Position numbers and translations under genes: made by a program. From positions 1-12,815 of the forward strand of contig DAORIO010000015.1 of the NCBI GenBank assembly GCA_035438585.1: a DNA stretch of 12,815 bases, written 5' to 3'. Positions 4,738 through 10,558 of the stretch are shown in pieces (within the stretch, counting starts at the first letter, position 1; each line of letters starts with the position of its first letter). The notes beneath the pieces are model-generated. The model worked only from the letters and a program-made list of their open reading frames with translations. It was not told where the DNA came from and searched no databases. The DNA is from DAORIO01 sp035438585. Its GTDB lineage: Bacteria; Patescibacteriota; Minisyncoccia; Phycocordibacterales; UBA9973.

Positions 4738-7431
4738 ATGCCACCACTGTTCAACAATTACACGACAAAAGCGAAAGAAGCTATAAAAAGAGCTCATGAA
4801 CTTGCGATTGAACGGGGACAAAACCACGTTTCGTCGTACCATTTGCTTACAGCTCTTCTTATTCAAGAAGAGTCTTTAATCGTTTCTGTTTTAGATCGAA
4901 TGGAAATTGATTCTGTTTTACTTACAGATTCTTGTATTGAGGCAATTGAAAATCCAGAAAATAGAAATACAATTTCGCCATCGTATCAAATATATCTAAC
5001 GCCTGATCTTGCTCAAGCTATTGAACATGCACCAAAGATTGCGAGTTCAATGAAAGATGATTTTGTTTCAACAGAACATCTATTTATTTCAATACTCGAT
5101 GTGCCTAGCGAAACTCGACAACTTCTTTCTCGTTTTAGAATAAATAGAGATGACTTTATTAGAATCGTTCAAGAATTTCGAAGTCAGAAAGTTACAGAAT
5201 CATCAACTCCTAAAAAATTTAGAATGCTTTCAAAATTTACACGCAACCTTACAAAACTTGCTCGTGAAGACAAACTTGATCCTGTGATTGGTCGCGACGG
5301 AGAAATAATGCGCATAATGCAGATTCTTTCAAGACGTACAAAAAATAATCCTATTTTGATAGGAGAACCGGGAACTGGAAAAACAGCTGTCGTTGAGGGT
5401 CTTGCAAATAGAATTGTAAAAGGCGATGTGCCAGAGTCTCTAAAAGACAAAGAACTTGTGTCGCTTGATTTGGGATCGCTTCTTGCTGGAACAAAATATC
5501 GTGGAGAATTTGAAGAAAGGTTGAAGGCGATTTTGAAAGAAATAGAAAAAGCAGATGGAAAAATAGTTCTTTTTATCGACGAGATTCACACAATTGTTGG
5601 TGCTGGTGGAGCTGAAGGAACAATGGACGCAGCTAATATGCTAAAACCTGCTCTTGCTCGAGGCGAGCTTCGTGCAATTGGCGCCACAACTCTAAAAGAA
5701 TATCAAAAACATATTGAAAAAGATCCTGCTCTTGCTCGGCGTTTTCAGCCTGTATATGTAGAAGAGCCAAGCGCAGAAGATGCAATTGCAATACTTCGAG
5801 GACTTAAAGAAAAATACGAAGTCTATCACGGCGTTCGGATTACAGATGACGCGATTGTTTCTGCTGTAAACTTTTCAACTCGCTACATTACAAATAGATT
5901 TTTGCCGGATAAAGCGATTGATCTAATCGATGAAGCATCATCGGCACTTCGAATTGCACTTGAAAACAAGCCACCCATACTTGAAGAAGTAAATAGAAAA
6001 GTAATGCGTCTCGAAATTGAAAAAGAAGCGATTCTAAAAGATGTCGATATTGATGGAAATAAAAAAGAACAAAAAGAAAGAGTAAAACTAATTGAAAAAG
6101 AGATCGCAAATCTAAAAGAAGAAACTCGAGAAATAGAATTAAAATGGCAGAATGAAAAAGAAACTGTAGTAAAAATTCGAGCTATTAAAAAAGAATTGGA
6201 AGCCTTGAAGATTGAGGCAGAAAACGCTGAAGCGAGATCAGACCTCGCTCGAGCAGCGGAGATTCGATATGGAGAAATTCCAACTCTTCAAAAAGAGTTT
6301 GATCTAAAACTGGGAAGACTAAAAAAACTTCAAAAATCTCGACGAATTTTGAAAGAAGAAATTACAGAAGAAGACATTGCAGAAGTTGTTGCGCGTTGGA
6401 CTGGAATTCCATTAAACAAAATGCTTGAAGGTGAAAAAGAAAAACTTCTTCGTATTGAAGAAGAGCTTCGAAAGCGAGTTGTTGGACAAGATGAAGCAAT
6501 AAAGAAAATTGCTGATGTCGTAAGACGTTCTCGTGCTGGGATTGCTGATCCAAATCGACCAATCGGTTCTTTTCTTTTCTTGGGCCCAACTGGAGTCGGA
6601 AAAACAGAACTTACAAAAGCACTCGCAAACTTTATGTTTAACGACGACCACGCTCTTATTCGAGTAGATATGAGTGAGTATATGGAGCGACACAGCGTCT
6701 CAAAGCTTATAGGATCGCCGCCAGGCTATGTTGGACATGATGATGCAGGGCAACTAACAGAAGCCGTCCGACATCGCCCTTATTCTGTGATTTTGTTTGA
6801 TGAAGTGGAAAAAGCTCATCCGGAAGTATTTAATATTTTGCTTCAAGTTTTGGATGAAGGTCATCTAAACGATGCAAAGGGAAGAAAAGTAAATTTCAAA
6901 AATTCAATAATTATTTTGACTTCAAATATCGGAAGTCAGTTTATTGAAAAAATGGAAACACTTGGATTTAATACAAAAACTACGGCGGATGATTATGTTC
7001 AGACAAAAGAAAAAGTTATGGAATCTTTGAAAGATTATTTCCGACCAGAATTTTTGAATCGATTGGACGAAATTGTAGTATTCGATATTTTGTCTCGAGA
7101 GGTTATAAAAAATATTGTCGACATTCGTTTGAATGTTGTAAGAGCTAGACTAAAAGATAAAGATGTAACTCTAAATGTTACAGATAGAGCACTTGAGTAT
7201 TTGGCCAAGGAAGGGTATGACCCTAAAATGGGAGCGCGACCTTTGAATCGGTTGATTCAAACAAAAATTTTAAATCCTATTGCCGTACATTTAATTTCAA
7301 GCGGGGCAGGTAAGGGAGATGTTGTAGATGTAGATTTTGATGAAAAGAAAAATGATTTGATTATTGAGACGAAGAGGAAATCGAAAGTTATGAAAGGTCC
7401 GAAGATAAAGAAGGCAGAGATAGTCGTGTAA
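4738..7431 (+). CDS. clpB: ClpB-type AAA+ disaggregase with a ClpC-like LGF loop
   Basis: A Hsp100 ATPase that threads aggregated protein through a hexameric ring. The 897-residue chain has a Clp N-domain with two repeats (about 1-145). AAA1 carries Walker A GEPGTGKT (209-216) and Walker B VLFIDE (277-282). A long coiled-coil middle domain follows (about 409-540). AAA2 carries Walker A GPTGVGKT (616-623), Walker B VILFDE (684-689) and arginine-finger region FRPEFLNRLDE. The middle domain has full ClpB length, about twice that of ClpC, and ends in the ClpB-like RYGEIPTLQKEF. However, LGFN (742-745) sits where ClpC has the ClpP-docking VGFN, a loop that ClpB normally lacks. The C-terminal tail is basic. 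It starts at ATG 4738 because PLFNNYTTKAKEAIKRA fits the family N-terminus. ClpC is the alternative name. No clpP is in the window. Confidence 0.92.
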   Translation: MPPLFNNYTTKAKEAIKRAHELAIERGQNHVSSYHLLTALLIQEESLIVSVLDRMEIDSVLLTDSCIEAIENPENRNTISPSYQIYLTPDLAQAIEHAPKIASSMKDDFVSTEHLFISILDVPSETRQLLSRFRINRDDFIRIVQEFRSQKVTESSTPKKFRMLSKFTRNLTKLAREDKLDPVIGRDGEIMRIMQILSRRTKNNPILIGEPGTGKTAVVEGLANRIVKGDVPESLKDKELVSLDLGSLLAGTKYRGEFEERLKAILKEIEKADGKIVLFIDEIHTIVGAGGAEGTMDAANMLKPALARGELRAIGATTLKEYQKHIEKDPALARRFQPVYVEEPSAEDAIAILRGLKEKYEVYHGVRITDDAIVSAVNFSTRYITNRFLPDKAIDLIDEASSALRIALENKPPILEEVNRKVMRLEIEKEAILKDVDIDGNKKEQKERVKLIEKEIANLKEETREIELKWQNEKETVVKIRAIKKELEALKIEAENAEARSDLARAAEIRYGEIPTLQKEFDLKLGRLKKLQKSRRILKEEITEEDIAEVVARWTGIPLNKMLEGEKEKLLRIEEELRKRVVGQDEAIKKIADVVRRSRAGIADPNRPIGSFLFLGPTGVGKTELTKALANFMFNDDHALIRVDMSEYMERHSVSKLIGSPPGYVGHDDAGQLTEAVRHRPYSVILFDEVEKAHPEVFNILLQVLDEGHLNDAKGRKVNFKNSIIILTSNIGSQFIEKMETLGFNTKTTADDYVQTKEKVMESLKDYFRPEFLNRLDEIVVFDILSREVIKNIVDIRLNVVRARLKDKDVTLNVTDRALEYLAKEGYDPKMGARPLNRLIQTKILNPIAVHLISSGAGKGDVVDVDFDEKKNDLIIETKRKSKVMKGPKIKKAEIVV

Positions 7432-7432
7432 T

Positions 7433-7465
7433 AAAAAAATCCCAGATTATATCTGGGATTTTTTT
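7433..7465. terminator. Bidirectional terminator between clpB and tRNA-Trp
   Basis: A perfect 15-bp stem (7433-7447 with 7451-7465) has a three-base loop TAT. Runs of A on the left and T on the right make it work in both directions. It starts two bases after the clpB stop and ends five bases from the tRNA-Trp 3' end, so it serves both convergent genes. Confidence 0.9.
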
Positions 7466-7469
7466 ATTG

Positions 7470-7540
7470 CGGGCGATGAAAGAATCGAACTTTCGCCAAA
7501 GGTTTTGGAGACCTTCGTTCTACCACTAAACTAATCGCCC
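7470..7540 (-). tRNA. trnW: tRNA-Trp(CCA)
   Basis: A 71-nt tRNA on minus. The acceptor is GGGCGAT/ATCGCCC, the D-stem GTTT/GAAC, and the anticodon stem AAGGT/ACCTT closes CTCCAAA, giving anticodon CCA. The T-stem is GAAAG/CTTTC around TTCGATT. The discriminator is G, as expected for tryptophan. Reading the loop one base off would suggest Gly(UCC), but the stem fixes CCA. Unlike the other tRNAs here it has an ordinary terminator and no inverted copy of its own 3' end. Confidence 0.93.
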
Positions 7541-7543
7541 CAA

Positions 7544-7617
7544 TCTCGCCGAAGCGAGACCCAGGTTTACCCGACCCTAAAAATTGAATCGGAACCCTAG
7601 ACCAAACCGAAGTTTGG
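7544..7617 (-). other. Two UUCG-tetraloop hairpins between rpmG and tRNA-Trp
   Basis: In the rpmG sense, CCAAAC-TTCG-GTTTGG (7617 to 7602) and TCTCGC-TTCG-GCGAGA (7559 to 7544) are perfect 6-bp stems with C(UUCG)G loops. Between them, GGGTTCCGATTC resembles a T-arm. They could be RNA processing signals or a stable 3' end for the rpmG mRNA. I see nothing gene-like in the rest of 7541-7704. Confidence 0.55.
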
Positions 7618-7704
7618 CCGTTGTTAAAAGAACAAACAAAAAAGAAACTAATAAAAGTTTCTAAATTGTTCAAACATCAGTATATCAAAATACCCTACTG
7701 TTTG

Positions 7705-7860
7705 CTATTTTTTAGCTTCCTTGAAAACAACGTGCTTTCTAAGTTTTTTACTATATTTCTTAAGCTCTATCTTTTTTGTAACCTTCTTCTTGTTCTTTCG
7801 ACTCCAGTAGGTTTCCTTCGTCTCTTTCGAAACAAGCTTGATCAATTTATCTTGCGCCAT
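7705..7860 (-). CDS. rpmG: 50S ribosomal protein L33
   Basis: The 51-residue, strongly basic product matches L33: a short N-terminal strand (DKLIKLVS), KETKETYWSRKNKKKV, then IELKKYSKKLRKHVVFKEAKK, corresponding to the family's LKKYCPxCRKHxxHKE end. The cysteines of the zinc-binding form are absent (Ser and Leu at the last pair), so this is the C-minus, zinc-free type. An in-frame ATG ten codons upstream is possible, but the MAQDK start fits the family N-terminus and lies right after a candidate -10 box. The gene precedes tRNA-Trp on the same strand, recalling the rpmG-trnW neighbourhood near secE in other bacteria, though secE and nusG are not here. Confidence 0.88.
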   Translation of the reverse strand: MAQDKLIKLVSKETKETYWSRKNKKKVTKKIELKKYSKKLRKHVVFKEAKK

Positions 7861-7869
7861 ATGTTCATA

Positions 7870-7898
7870 AAAATAGCACAAAGACTGCATTTGAGCAA
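7870..7898 (-). promoter_or_regulatory. Candidate rpmG promoter
   Basis: On minus, TTGCTC (7898 to 7893), a 17-bp spacer and TATTTT (7875 to 7870) preceded by TGC form an extended -10. Only nine bases separate the box from the rpmG ATG, so the mRNA would have almost no leader. It lies back to back with the tRNA-Tyr promoter. Confidence 0.5.
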
Positions 7899-7904
7899 GG
7901 AATG

Positions 7905-7933
7905 TTTACAGAATAGTCTTTTTTATCTATAAT
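7905..7933 (+). promoter_or_regulatory. tRNA-Tyr promoter
   Basis: TTTACA (7905-7910), a 17-bp spacer and a perfect TATAAT (7928-7933) form a strong sigma-70-type promoter. The expected start is near 7940, about 33 nt before the mature tRNA end. Confidence 0.75.
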
Positions 7934-7972
7934 CGCTCTATTGCGTTATTTAGATACGTAATTTGCAAAGAC

Positions 7973-8056
7973 GCGTCGGTGGCGGAGTGGTCAATCGCAA
8001 TAGACTGTAAATCTATCGCCCTTTGGGCTACGGAGGTTCAAATCCTCCCCGGCGCA
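7973..8056 (+). tRNA. trnY: tRNA-Tyr(GUA)
   Basis: An 84-nt class II tRNA. The acceptor GCGTCGG/CCGGCGC has one G-U pair, the D-arm contains GGAGTGGTCAATCGC, and the anticodon stem ATAGA/TCTAT closes CTGTAAA, giving anticodon GUA. The long variable arm is CGCCCTTTGGGCTAC, then T-arm GGAGG/CCTCC around TTCAAAT. The discriminator is A and CCA is not encoded. Confidence 0.95.
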
Positions 8057-8063
8057 CAAAAAC

Positions 8064-8095
8064 GAAAAATCCCAATCTTTTGGTTGGGATTTTTC
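8064..8095 (+). terminator. tRNA-Tyr terminator hairpin
   Basis: A perfect 12-bp stem GAAAAATCCCAA/TTGGGATTTTTC (8064-8075, 8084-8095) with an eight-base loop lies seven bases past the tRNA. Partly complementary ends (ACAAAAAC and TGTTTGT) extend it outward into the tRNA 3' end and its inverted copy. Confidence 0.8.
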
Positions 8096-8097
8096 TG

Positions 8098-8244
8098 TTT
8101 GTGGCACGGGGGATTTGAACCGAAGGTCCCAATTTTTAATGAGCAAAGCGAATATAAAAATTGCGGATCTCGACCAACGGGAGAGGCAAATCCGATTTTA
8201 AATCGAAAAGGTGTACAGATCCTGTAAGGATCAAAATCCTCCCC
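8098..8244 (+). repeat. tRNA-Tyr satellite region
   Basis: This fills most of the 233 bp between tRNA-Tyr and miaA. GGATTTGAACC (8111-8121) is the exact inverse of the tRNA-Tyr T-arm (8035-8045), and the preceding bases are an imperfect inverse of its acceptor end. A hairpin with outer stem AATTTTTA/TAAAAATT (8131-8138, 8155-8162) encloses the core ATGAGC-AAA-GCGAAT, a REP-like palindrome with adjacent G·A mismatches. GATCC-TGTAA-GGATC (8218-8232) follows, then AAATCCTCCCC (8234-8244), an exact direct copy of 8040-8050 in the tRNA. At 8257-8274 a weaker GCGAAGCGAAAG palindrome lies just before the miaA end. Confidence 0.6.
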
Positions 8245-8289
8245 AGAAAAATTGTGCGTTTCTAGCGAAGCGAAAGGCAAATCCAATTA

Positions 8290-9144
8290 TTATTTAACCC
8301 AAATAATATTTTTATCCCTCTTAAACCAAGTTCTTTGGCGTTTGGCATATTTCCAAATTTCTAAATTTAGTTTTTCAACCATTTCTTTCTCTGTTATTTT
8401 TCCTTGCAAAAACTTCGCCATGTAACGATACTCAAGACCAAGTTGCTCCATTCTTTTGAAAGAGAGACCTTGGCTATGCAGTTTTTTTGCTTCATCAAGC
8501 ATTCCATTTTTAAAACGAGAGATTAATCTTTTTTCAATTCTTTCTTTCAATTCATAATCAGGAAAATCCAAGCCAATAGTTATTGTGTTGTATTTAGGAT
8601 TTGTTTTTAATTTTGGAACCTTACCGAGTGTTTTAGCAATTTCAATTGCGCGAATAAGGCGAACGGGATTTTTTGCGTCAATTTCTTTAGCTCGGCGTGG
8701 ATCCAATTTTTTAAGTATTTTAAAAAGTTCTCCGGTGCTTAATTTCTCAAGTTCTTTTCTTAGATTTTTGTTTGGTTTAACTTCTGGAAGTTGTGAATCG
8801 TTTATAACAGAGTCAATATAAAAACCCGTTCCACCAACTATAATTGGAATTTTGCCACGCGAAATTATTTCCTCAATTTTTTTATCAGCTAATTTCTTAT
8901 AATCGGCAACAGAAAATTCTTTTTTTGGATTTGTGACGTCGAGCAAGTGATGGGGAACACCTTTCATTTCTTTTTTAGTTATTTTCCCAGAACCAATATC
9001 AAGTCCAATATAGACTTGGCGTGAATCAGCCGAAATTATTTCTCCATTTATTTTTTTTGCCAGCTCAACTGCAAAGTCAGATTTTCCTGTTGCTGTAGGG
9101 CCGAGAATTACGACTATTTTTTGCTTAGAATTTTTAGAATTCAT
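8290..9144 (-). CDS. miaA: tRNA dimethylallyltransferase (MiaA)
   Basis: Transfers a dimethylallyl group from DMAPP to N6 of A37 in tRNAs that read codons starting with U; of the tRNAs here Tyr, Trp, Cys and the UUR-reading Leu species fit. The 284-residue product is close to family length. Motifs are P-loop GPTATGKSDFA (about 14-24), ISADSRQVY with the catalytic Asp, GVPHHLLD, SVADY, PIIVGGTGFYIDS, DPRRAKEIDAKNPVRLIRAIE, and a C-terminal KRQRTWFKRD. The frame stays open upstream through repeat DNA and part of tRNA-Leu, but the ATG at 9144 is the right start because the protein then begins about ten residues before IVVILGPTA and it follows a promoter box. It stands alone between two tRNA genes. 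Confidence 0.94.
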   Translation of the reverse strand: MNSKNSKQKIVVILGPTATGKSDFAVELAKKINGEIISADSRQVYIGLDIGSGKITKKEMKGVPHHLLDVTNPKKEFSVADYKKLADKKIEEIISRGKIPIIVGGTGFYIDSVINDSQLPEVKPNKNLRKELEKLSTGELFKILKKLDPRRAKEIDAKNPVRLIRAIEIAKTLGKVPKLKTNPKYNTITIGLDFPDYELKERIEKRLISRFKNGMLDEAKKLHSQGLSFKRMEQLGLEYRYMAKFLQGKITEKEMVEKLNLEIWKYAKRQRTWFKRDKNIIWVK

Positions 9145-9151
9145 TGTTTGA

Positions 9152-9160
9152 CTTATACCA
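9152..9160 (-). promoter_or_regulatory. Extended -10 of miaA, near-leaderless
   Basis: On minus, TGGTATAAG gives TGn plus TATAAG (9157 to 9152), with seven bases to the miaA ATG. Initiation would fall on or one base before the start codon. There is no good -35, which an extended -10 can tolerate. Confidence 0.5.
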
Positions 9161-9177
9161 TATTTGTGGGAATTGGT

Positions 9178-9253
9178 CACAAGTATTTTTTCTGACGAAA
9201 AAATCTCGCGACCCCGGCTCGGTGTTTTTGCTTTTGCTACGCAAAACAAAAAT
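9178..9253. repeat. Dispersed three-hairpin repeat, copy 2
   Basis: This is the partner of 94-171. Its first hairpin is ATTTTTTC/GAAAAAAT around the same TGAC loop, so several stem bases changed in pairs relative to copy 1. The final hairpin has outer stem GTTTTTG/CAAAAAT around TTTTGC-TAC-GCAAAA (9232-9246). It lies between miaA and the tRNA-Leu(CAA) hairpins. A separate 9-bp hairpin with loop GAAG (9279-9300) follows. Confidence 0.7.
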
Positions 9254-9301
9254 ATACCTGCGCCTTTCAATTCCACATGAAAACAAAGAAGTTTGTTTTC
9301 T

Positions 9302-9359
9302 CTCGGGCACAAAATAAAAAATCTAAGCAAAAGCTTAGATTTTTTATTTTGTGCCCGAG
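9302..9359 (-). terminator. 27-bp perfect hairpin reaching into tRNA-Leu(CAA)
   Basis: Positions 9302-9328 and 9333-9359 are perfect inverse copies separated by AAAA. The inner 19 bp form an AT-rich terminator-like stem. The outer 8 bp (CTCGGGCA/TGCCCGAG) are the tRNA's 3' acceptor strand with its discriminator, and an exact inverse copy downstream. In RNA the acceptor strand can therefore pair either with its proper partner in the tRNA or with this copy. Confidence 0.85.
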
Positions 9360-9433
9360 GTGGGAATTGAACCCACACCCCTTTCGGAACACGATTTTGA
9401 GTCGTGCGCGTCTACCAATTCCGCCACTCGGGC
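9352..9433 (-). tRNA. trnL: tRNA-Leu(CAA)
   Basis: An 82-nt class II tRNA on minus. The acceptor is GCCCGAG/CTCGGGC, the D-arm contains GGAATTGGTAGACGC, and the anticodon stem CACGA/TCGTG closes CTCAAAA, giving anticodon CAA. A variable arm with TTCCGAAAGGGG follows, then T-arm GTGGG/CCCAC around TTCAATT. The discriminator is A and CCA is not encoded. Confidence 0.94.
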
Positions 9434-9454
9434 ATTTTCAAAGCAAGTGTCATC

Positions 9455-9483
9455 ATATTAATAGAAAAATAATTAAAAATCAA
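9455..9483 (-). promoter_or_regulatory. tRNA-Leu(CAA) promoter
   Basis: On minus, TTGATT (9483 to 9478), a 17-bp spacer and TAATAT (9460 to 9455) end 21 bases before the tRNA. It is divergent from, and close to, the parB promoter. Confidence 0.6.
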
Positions 9484-9503
9484 TTCTAAAAATTATATTC
9501 ATA

Positions 9504-9512
9504 TGCTAAAAT
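9504..9512 (+). promoter_or_regulatory. Leaderless extended -10 promoter of parB
   Basis: TGCTAAAAT is an extended -10 (TGn plus TAAAAT at 9507-9512). Exactly six bases separate it from the parB ATG at 9519, so the expected +1 is the A of the start codon. No -35 box is apparent. Confidence 0.55.
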
Positions 9513-9518
9513 TCTATT

Positions 9519-10553
9519 ATGCAAAATCAAAATTCCACCACAGTATTCTTTATTGAAGTTGATAAAATTCGACCAAATCCTTTTCAGCCAAGGCGTGAAT
9601 TTGAAGAAGGTCCGTTGCGCGATCTTGCGGACTCTATAAGACAATACGGAATACTTCAGCCACTTGTTGTATCTCGAATTGAAGTTGAAAAAGAAGATGG
9701 TGGACTTGGTGTTGAGTATGAATTAATAGCAGGAGAGAGAAGACTTCGTGCTTCAAAACTTGCCGGCCTTCGTGAAGTTCCAGCACTTATTCGTGTTGGA
9801 GATGATCCAATGATGAAGCTTGAAATCGCGATCATTGAAAACCTTCAACGCGAAAATCTAAACGTCGTCGAACGAGCACGCGCATTTTTTAGACTTCAAG
9901 AAGAGTTTGGTTTTTCTCATACACAAATTGGAAAGAAGGTTGGTAAGAGTCGTGAGTATGTTTCAAATACTCTTCGAATTTTGACATTACCTCAAGAAAT
10001 ATTAGACGGTCTTTCAGAAGGAAAACTTTCTGAAGGACATACTCGTCCTCTTATGATGCTCTCAGATAGACCAGAAGAGCAACAAGTTTTATTTAAAGAA
10101 ATAATATACAAAAAGATTTCAGTTCGAGAAGCAGAACGGTTGGCTCGAAAAGTCGCTTTTGATAAAGTTCGAAAGACGCAGTATAAAATGACTGATCCAG
10201 AAATTGTAGAGCTTGAAGAAAAGTTTCAGGAAACTTTGGGCACACGAGTTCATATTGAAAAAACAGATAGAGGAGGATATCTCACAATCGATTTTTTCTC
10301 AAAAGAAGATTTACGAGAAATGCTTGAGATGATTCATTCCGAAAATAAAAAATCAGCTACAGCACTTTTGGATAGACATTTGGAAAGTGCAAATACATCA
10401 GAAATAATAAATCCGCCAGCTAATGGGGGAAATTTTAGCGAAGAAGTTGCACCTGTTTCTGTTGAAGAAAGCATGCCAGAAGATGATAGAACAAACGAAG
10501 AAAAAAAATCTGACGATGCGGATTTGTATAACATCAAAAACTTTTCTCTATAA
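9519..10553 (+). CDS. parB: ParB/Spo0J-type chromosome partitioning protein
   Basis: ParB binds parS sites near the origin, clamps on DNA using CTP and works with ParA to segregate chromosomes. The 344-residue protein has the N-terminal CTP-binding domain with NPFQPRR (20-26), LADSIRQYGILQPLVV and GERRLRA (72-78), the ENLQRENLNVVERA segment, and a helix-turn-helix FSHTQIGKKVGKSREYVSNTLRIL. A C-terminal dimerisation region follows (about 205-275), then an acidic, low-complexity tail (about 290-335). The tail makes it longer than the common 280-300 residues. No parA is adjacent and I found no match to the usual parS palindrome. The gene converges on rel with only 5 bp between the stop codons. 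Confidence 0.93.
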   Translation: MQNQNSTTVFFIEVDKIRPNPFQPRREFEEGPLRDLADSIRQYGILQPLVVSRIEVEKEDGGLGVEYELIAGERRLRASKLAGLREVPALIRVGDDPMMKLEIAIIENLQRENLNVVERARAFFRLQEEFGFSHTQIGKKVGKSREYVSNTLRILTLPQEILDGLSEGKLSEGHTRPLMMLSDRPEEQQVLFKEIIYKKISVREAERLARKVAFDKVRKTQYKMTDPEIVELEEKFQETLGTRVHIEKTDRGGYLTIDFFSKEDLREMLEMIHSENKKSATALLDRHLESANTSEIINPPANGGNFSEEVAPVSVEESMPEDDRTNEEKKSDDADLYNIKNFSL

Positions 10554-10558
10554 TTATT

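Noticed and set aside
7861..7890. Ten-residue N-terminal extension of L33
   Set aside because: The extension covers the candidate -10 box and does not fit the L33 N-terminus; MAQDK does.
7621..7932. Plus-strand open frame over rpmG
   Set aside because: It is the antisense shadow of the L33 gene and the tRNA-Tyr promoter region.
8103..8206. A complete extra tRNA gene on minus after tRNA-Tyr
   Set aside because: A T-arm-like end is present, but no matching acceptor, D-arm or anticodon stem can be drawn; it is better explained as an inverted copy of tRNA-Tyr.
9145..9378. N-terminal extension of MiaA
   Set aside because: The extra frame crosses a promoter box, a dispersed repeat and tRNA-Leu(CAA); the ATG at 9144 gives the correct family start.
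9519..10553. parS site near parB
   Set aside because: I scanned for the usual TGTTTCACGTGAAACA palindrome and close variants and saw none; parS may lie elsewhere or differ in this lineage.
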